This document shows, piece by piece, positions 59,744-64,000 of a stretch of 64,000 nucleotides of DNA. Position 1 is the first letter of the stretch. Every line of letters begins with the position of its first letter. Source of the stretch: Phytoactinopolyspora halotolerans (GTDB lineage Bacteria; Actinomycetota; Actinomycetes; Jiangellales; Jiangellaceae). The stretch covers positions 186,001 to 250,000 of the forward strand of contig NZ_JAAGOA010000002.1 of NCBI RefSeq assembly GCF_010550675.1. Reading direction: 5' to 3'. Position numbers and translations under genes: made by a program. The notes below the pieces were generated by a model. The model did not search any database. It was not told where the DNA came from and saw only the letters and a program-made list of their open reading frames with translations.

Positions 59744-59774
59744 GCCGGGCCCCGATCCGCTCGGCCGACGCCGA

Positions 59775-60344
59775 TCAGGCCCCGCGCCGCTCGCGGGAAT
59801 CGTTCGATTCGGCCGTGTCACCTTTCAGCCAGCGCTCCCGGTGTGCCTGCCAGCGCTGGAGAAAGTGCTCCACCTCGCTCTCCCAGTACCGGTAGAACTC
59901 CAGCGTCTCCTGCAGACGGTGTCCGCCGGCGCGATCCGCCCCGACCAGCTCGACGCCGTCTTCGAGGATCTCGACGCAGCGCCGCATGAACGGTATCCGC
60001 TGCCGCAAGATCGCGGCCCACACGTCGTCGTCGTAGACGCGGTATTGGTCGACGCGTCCGCCGGGGGCGCGTTCCCGAGCCAGCAGTCCCGCTTGCACGA
60101 GCGTACGCACCGCCCCGGAGATGGCCGCCGGGCTGACTCGCAGGCCGTCCGCGAGCTCCCGGGCGGTGTAGCTCTCGGCATCGTCCGCCAGGACATAGGC
60201 GAAGACGCGTGACGGCATGCGGCCCAACCCCGCTTCGTTCAGCAGGAGGGCGAACTGCTCGACGAATCTGAGCACGGCCTCTTCGTGGGCGGCCTCATCC
60301 GAGTGGGAGGCGCCCGTGGTCGCGTCTAGAGAGTGTGTCGACAA
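59775..60344 (-). CDS. GbsR/MarR-family regulator
   Basis: The 189-residue winged-helix protein has FVEQFALLLNEAGLGRMPSR and the HTH YTARELADGLRVSPAAISGAV followed by LVQAGLLARERAPGGRVDQYRV, typical of GbsR-type MarR proteins that sit beside ABC-2 exporters. The TTG at 60344 is chosen because GGAGGAGG lies seven bases upstream; an ATG at 60473 would add 43 unconserved residues. It is divergent from the ABC exporter and close to the DMT gene, and both have the same palindrome, so it is the likely common repressor. Confidence 0.85.
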   Translation of the reverse strand: MSTHSLDATTGASHSDEAAHEEAVLRFVEQFALLLNEAGLGRMPSRVFAYVLADDAESYTARELADGLRVSPAAISGAVRTLVQAGLLARERAPGGRVDQYRVYDDDVWAAILRQRIPFMRRCVEILEDGVELVGADRAGGHRLQETLEFYRYWESEVEHFLQRWQAHRERWLKGDTAESNDSRERRGA

Positions 60345-60507
60345 GGCGAAACCTCCTCCACGGAACGAGTTCTCCGGCACGTTCGGGACCTGTTCCGCCG
60401 GTGGTGCGACGGGTCGCCACGAACGTCGGGGGCCTTGCGCTGGTGCGCACCCCGTTTTCGGTATATCTCTCATTGTCTCAGGAGTTGAGAATACCGTAGT
60501 TCTGACA

Positions 60508-60537
60508 TTTCACAAAAGTGTGAAAAGCATGTAGCGT
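60508..60537 (+). promoter_or_regulatory. Promoter with embedded operator, ABC exporter
   Basis: TTCACA (60509-60514) and TAGCGT (60532-60537) are 17 bases apart. TTTCACA-AAAG-TGTGAAA (60508-60525) is a perfect 7-bp inverted repeat over the -35 box and spacer. The ATG at 60545 is 7 bases beyond the -10 box, predicting a leaderless mRNA that GbsR binding would shut off. Confidence 0.7.
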
Positions 60538-60544
60538 GATCCTC

Positions 60545-61489
60545 ATGACGACAGCGATCGATGTGACTGGCGTGGTGAAGACCTTCGGCCAGACGCGCGC
60601 CCTGAACGGGTTGAACCTGCATGTCGAGCAGGGAGAGATCCACGGCTTCCTGGGCCCCAACGGAGCCGGGAAGTCAACGACGATCCGCATACTGCTGGGG
60701 CTGCTCAAGGCGGACTCGGGAGAGGCCAGCCTTCTCGGCGGCGACCCGTGGCGGGACGCGGTCCACCTGCACAGGCGGCTGGCCTACGTGCCCGGCGACG
60801 TCGACCTGTGGCCGAACCTGACCGGTGGCGAGGCGATCGATCTGCTGGGCCGGCTGCGTGGCGGCCTGGATCCGGACCGTCGTCGGCGGTTGATCGAACG
60901 CTTCGACCTGGACCCCACCAAGAAGGGCCGCACGTACTCCAAGGGGAACCGGCAGAAGGTCGCGATCGTGGCCGCGCTCGCGTCGAACGTCGAACTGCTC
61001 ATCATGGATGAACCCACCGCCGGCCTGGACCCGCTGATGGAGACGGTCTTCCAGGACTTCATCGCCGAGGCGAAGGCCGAGGGGACAACTGTGCTGCTTT
61101 CCAGCCACATTCTGGCTCAGGTGGAGAAGCTCTGCGACACCATCAGCATCATCCGCCAAGGCGAGGTCGTACAGTCGGGCAGCCTGGAGGAGATGCGCCA
61201 CCTGACCCGGACGACGGTGCAGGCCGAGATCTCCGAAGCCGCCGGTGCGCTGGAGTCGATGGACGGTGTGCACGACTTCCGGCAGGAAGACGGGCGGGTC
61301 ACCTTCGCCGTCGACGGCAGTCATCTCGACGGCGCCGTCCGGCAGCTCAGCCAACTGGGCGTGCGGAGTCTGGTGGCGCACCCACCGACGCTGGAAGAGC
61401 TCATGCTGCGGCACTACGGAGACGAACTGGGCAACGGCGAGAGCGCGCACGTCGACCCTCACGGTGCCACTGGTCCGGGAGCGAACTGA
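60545..61489 (+). CDS. ABC exporter ATP-binding protein
   Basis: The 314-residue ATPase has Walker [10 protein letters not shown] near 38, a Q-loop region with [14 protein letters not shown], a modified signature [11 protein letters not shown] and Walker [14 protein letters not shown] near 155, then a C-terminal regulatory domain of about 90 residues. The NRQKV form of the signature is common in drug and antibiotic ABC-2 exporters. The stop overlaps the permease start by one base (TGATG), so they form one transporter. Confidence 0.93.
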   Translation: MTTAIDVTGVVKTFGQTRALNGLNLHVEQGEIHGFLGPNGAGKSTTIRILLGLLKADSGEASLLGGDPWRDAVHLHRRLAYVPGDVDLWPNLTGGEAIDLLGRLRGGLDPDRRRRLIERFDLDPTKKGRTYSKGNRQKVAIVAALASNVELLIMDEPTAGLDPLMETVFQDFIAEAKAEGTTVLLSSHILAQVEKLCDTISIIRQGEVVQSGSLEEMRHLTRTTVQAEISEAAGALESMDGVHDFRQEDGRVTFAVDGSHLDGAVRQLSQLGVRSLVAHPPTLEELMLRHYGDELGNGESAHVDPHGATGPGAN

Positions 61490-63144
61490 TGAGCACGGCG
61501 ACGATGACGCCGGAGGCGAGGACCATCCCTGCCGGGCGTGGTCATGCGTTCGTGGGCACCGGAACCATGATCCGGTTCATGCTGCGCCGTGACCGGATCC
61601 GCATCCCGGTGTGGATCCTCGGCCTGACGGCATACACGACCGGCGCGCTGTCCAGCTACGAGCAGAACTATCCCGAGGCGTCCGACCGGGAGACCATCGC
61701 CGACATGGCGGACCTCCCGGCCATGGTGGCCATGGTGGGGAACAACTACGCACCGGATGAGCCGTATACCCACGGGCTGATGTTCGGCCACGTGACCTTC
61801 TTGATCGTGGGCGTCATCTTCGCGCTCATGGGTGTGCTGCTGTTCATCCGGCATACCCGCGCCGAGGAGGAAGCCGGGCGTGCGGAGCTGATCAGATCCA
61901 GCGTGCTGGGCCGGCACGCGCAGACGACGGCCGCACTGATCGTGGTTTGTGGGACCGCCCTGGTCGCCGGGCTGCTCGTCTCGATGAGCGTCGGCGCGTC
62001 CGGAGTCGACGGCGTCACGATGGGCGGCGCGTACCTGTACGGCATGGGGCTGGGCCTGATCGGCGTGGTGTTCGCCACCGTCGCGGCCGTGACGGCACAG
62101 ATCACCGAGTACGCGCGGGGGGCGTCCGGAATGGCGCTGGCCGTGCTCGGTGCCGCCTACGCCGTGCGCAGCGTCGGCGACGTCGGGGAGAACTTCCTCT
62201 CGTGGTTGTCGCCGCTGCACTGGGCTAGAGAGACCAGGCCGTTCTCCGACGATCAGCGCGCCTGGCCGCTGCTGCTCCTCGTCGTGCTGGCCGCGGTGCT
62301 GATCGTGGTCGCGGGGCGGTTGAGCGACAAGCGGGATGTGGGGGCAGGGCTGCGCCCGCCCCGCCTCGGCAGCGCTACCGCGTCGCCGCTGCTCTCCAGC
62401 CCGTTGGGGCTGGCCGTGCGGCTGCAGCGGTCCAGCGTGATCGCGTGGGCCGTCGGCCTCGCCGTGTTCGGTGCGTTCTACGGCGCGCTCATCAGCGCGG
62501 CGGACGAGATGTTCGACCAGATCAGTGCCTTGGAGGATATGTGGGCTTTCGAAGGCGCGAGCTTCGCCGACCGGTGGATTGTGAGCTTCATCGGCATGCT
62601 GGGCGTGCTCGCGGCCGTGCCGGCCATCCTCGCGGTGCAGCGGCTGCGGTCCGAGGAGACCGCTGGTCGCGCGGAACCAGTGCTGGCGACCGCGGTGTCT
62701 CAAACGCGCTGGGCGGCCAGCCACTTGACCGTCGCGCTGGCGGGCAGCGCGGGTGTCATCGTCATCGGCGGGTTCGGATTCGGGATCGCGGCGGCGATCG
62801 ACGGACGTGATATTGGTTACCTCGGCGACTCCGTAGCCGCGGCCGCCGTGTTCATCCCGGCCATCTGGGTGGCCGTCGGATTGGCGGTCGCCTTGTACGG
62901 ACTTGTGCCGCGGGCACTGGGTTTGGCCTGGATAATCCCGGTCTACGGTTTCCTGGTCGTGTACCTGGGTGATCTGTTCGGCGTGGATCAGTCGGCGCAC
63001 AATCTGTCCCCGTTCGGGCACGTTCCCGAGCTGCCGGCTGAAGACCTCGAAATAGCCCCGCTGCTCATCATGGCCGTCATCGCCGCGGTGTTAATCTTGG
63101 CAGGGTTGGCCGGCTTCCGTCGGCGCGATCTTCACTCCACGTGA
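61489..63144 (+). CDS. ABC-2 type exporter permease
   Basis: This 551-residue permease has about 12 membrane helices in two halves, like the polyketide-antibiotic exporter permeases of streptomycetes (tetronasin-type). A cytoplasmic N-terminus (1-40) leads to helix 1 (IPVWILGLTAYTTGALSSY). RHTRAEEEAGRAELIRSSVLGR and the matching RLRSEETAGRAEPVLATAVS show the internal duplication. The substrate is unknown; antibiotic or lipid export is likely from the family. It is coupled to the ATPase gene. Confidence 0.88.
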   Translation: MSTATMTPEARTIPAGRGHAFVGTGTMIRFMLRRDRIRIPVWILGLTAYTTGALSSYEQNYPEASDRETIADMADLPAMVAMVGNNYAPDEPYTHGLMFGHVTFLIVGVIFALMGVLLFIRHTRAEEEAGRAELIRSSVLGRHAQTTAALIVVCGTALVAGLLVSMSVGASGVDGVTMGGAYLYGMGLGLIGVVFATVAAVTAQITEYARGASGMALAVLGAAYAVRSVGDVGENFLSWLSPLHWARETRPFSDDQRAWPLLLLVVLAAVLIVVAGRLSDKRDVGAGLRPPRLGSATASPLLSSPLGLAVRLQRSSVIAWAVGLAVFGAFYGALISAADEMFDQISALEDMWAFEGASFADRWIVSFIGMLGVLAAVPAILAVQRLRSEETAGRAEPVLATAVSQTRWAASHLTVALAGSAGVIVIGGFGFGIAAAIDGRDIGYLGDSVAAAAVFIPAIWVAVGLAVALYGLVPRALGLAWIIPVYGFLVVYLGDLFGVDQSAHNLSPFGHVPELPAEDLEIAPLLIMAVIAAVLILAGLAGFRRRDLHST

Positions 63145-63188
63145 GGGTCGAGACGATCAGCGTGAACAGTACGAAGTAGGACCACGGC

Positions 63189-64000
63189 GTGGCAGTTCTT
63201 TACAGGGGCGACAGCCCGGCGCAGGAGCTCCCTGCGCCGGGAGGTCCGCTTGGCCCGACCGGGCTGCGCCGTGTCCTGGCCCACATCCGTACCCCTCGGC
63301 GGCCTGTCTTCATCGCGGAGGTGCTGCTGGTCGGGGTGACGTACTGGGTGTACTCGATGATCCGCAACGCGGTGCCGGATCACCAGGCCGGTGCGGTGGA
63401 GCGCGGGTTCGAGTTGTGGCGGTTCCAACAGCAGAACCTCAACATCGATGTCGAGCTGTGGATCAACCGCACGACCCATGGCATCGAGTGGCTCGTCATC
63501 CCGATGAACTACTTCTACGTCAGCATGCATTTCGTGGTGACGGCGGCGGTGCTGGTCTGGCTGTACTGGCGGCATCCGGGTCGTTACCGAGCCGCGCGCA
63601 CGGTACTGGCCTTCACGACGTGCCTGGCGCTGTTCGGCTACTTCCTCTTCCCGCTCGCGCCGCCGCGACTGCTCCCGGGCGCCGACTTCGTCGACACGCT
63701 CCGCGTCCACGAGACGTGGGGATCGCTGACCTCGGGCGACATGCAGGAGTTGTCGAACCAGTACGCCGCTATGCCGTCCATGCACGCCGGTTGGTCGCTC
63801 TGGTGCGGCATCTTCATCGTGATGTTCGCGCGCCGGCGCTGGATCCAGGCGCTGGGCGTCCTCTACCCACTGGCGACGCTGGTAGTGATCATGGCGACAG
63901 CCAACCATTTCATCTTGGATGCCGTGGGCGGCTGGACCACGCTGGGCATCGGGTTCCTGCTGCAATGGATGCTCTACGGACGTCCCGTCTATGCGTTCAC
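63189..64000 (+). CDS. PAP2-family membrane phosphatase/transferase, 5' part
   Basis: The open frame runs from a GTG at 63189 (AGGA seven bases upstream) to the window edge, giving 270 residues with five or six membrane helices. MPSMHAGWSLW and ATANHFILDAVGGW are the PAP2 catalytic motifs of the inositolphosphotransferase (AUR1-like) group, which act on lipid or inositol phosphates. The protein continues past the window. It is on the same strand as the ABC exporter, 44 bases after it, and may be independent. Confidence 0.82.
   Translation, partial: MAVLYRGDSPAQELPAPGGPLGPTGLRRVLAHIRTPRRPVFIAEVLLVGVTYWVYSMIRNAVPDHQAGAVERGFELWRFQQQNLNIDVELWINRTTHGIEWLVIPMNYFYVSMHFVVTAAVLVWLYWRHPGRYRAARTVLAFTTCLALFGYFLFPLAPPRLLPGADFVDTLRVHETWGSLTSGDMQELSNQYAAMPSMHAGWSLWCGIFIVMFARRRWIQALGVLYPLATLVVIMATANHFILDAVGGWTTLGIGFLLQWMLYGRPVYAF

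Overview
The window is high-GC DNA (roughly 70% GC by eye), with GTG and TTG starts, ATGA/GTGA gene overlaps and leaderless-type promoters. It also has an HspR/HAIR box before clpB, a DUF222-HNH gene, an Actinobacterial Holin-X gene and a MarP-NudL-Nth-Crp block. All of this points to an actinomycete. Two NhaA antiporters suggest salt or alkali tolerance. The genus cannot be fixed from the sequence alone.

Region 1 (about 0.55-17.1 kb) is the most unusual part: a one-direction, largely translationally coupled operon that amounts to a nearly self-sufficient type II fatty acid/polyketide synthase. It encodes an over-long ACP, its own AcpS, two hotdog dehydratase-like subunits whose catalytic residues are complementary, a ketosynthase, a Cys-less chain-length-factor-like partner, a second ketosynthase fused in one chain to a degenerate ketosynthase, a FabG ketoreductase, a KASIII-like protein lacking the Cys-His-Asn triad, a CrtI/phytoene-desaturase-like flavoprotein, a dedicated acetyl-CoA carboxylase (AccDA fusion, AccB, AccC), FabD and a DHA2-type MFS exporter. 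No enoyl reductase and no thioesterase lie in the operon. Together this predicts a highly reducing type II PKS making a polyene-type acyl chain that the flavoprotein then modifies. The closest known logic is that of the ishigamide, cinnamoyl-lipid, aryl-polyene and ladderane pathways.

Region 2 (17.3-28.7 kb) is accessory: a DUF222-HNH protein, an HxlR/NmrA-like divergent pair, and three TetR genes that each sit beside membrane or exported proteins (a membrane-anchored hydrolase, an MMPL transporter, a serine hydrolase) with visible palindromic operators. Region 3 (28.8-47.4 kb) has clpB with a HAIR site, assorted hydrolases, a CGNR regulator, a siderophore-interacting protein, SDR and FMN-binding proteins (one behind a SoxR-like promoter with a 19-bp spacer), pyrE, a CstA carbon-starvation transporter, a TrmH-type methyltransferase, a SIS-domain sugar-phosphate enzyme beside a GntR/HutC regulator, and nhaA.

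Region 4 (47.4-58.5 kb) matches the conserved actinobacterial crp neighbourhood known from Mycobacterium tuberculosis Rv3671c-Rv3678A: MarP protease, CoA-type Nudix, endonuclease III, Crp, an MBL hydrolase, RidA and a 52-residue DUF4177-like protein. A second nhaA and a thioredoxin-lipoprotein/CcdA-like pair are inserted. Region 5 (58.5-64 kb) holds a DMT transporter and a two-gene ABC-2 exporter whose promoters share the same operator-like palindrome, a GbsR/MarR regulator between them, and the start of a PAP2-family membrane protein.

Two non-coding repeat families are scattered through the window. One has three 106-160 bp copies whose inverted-repeat arms differ in sequence yet stay complementary, which suggests a selected structure; one copy lies inside the PKS-like operon. 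The other has two 51-bp near-perfect palindromes, each also supplying the stop codon and C-terminal Asp-His-Glu-His residues of a neighbouring gene.
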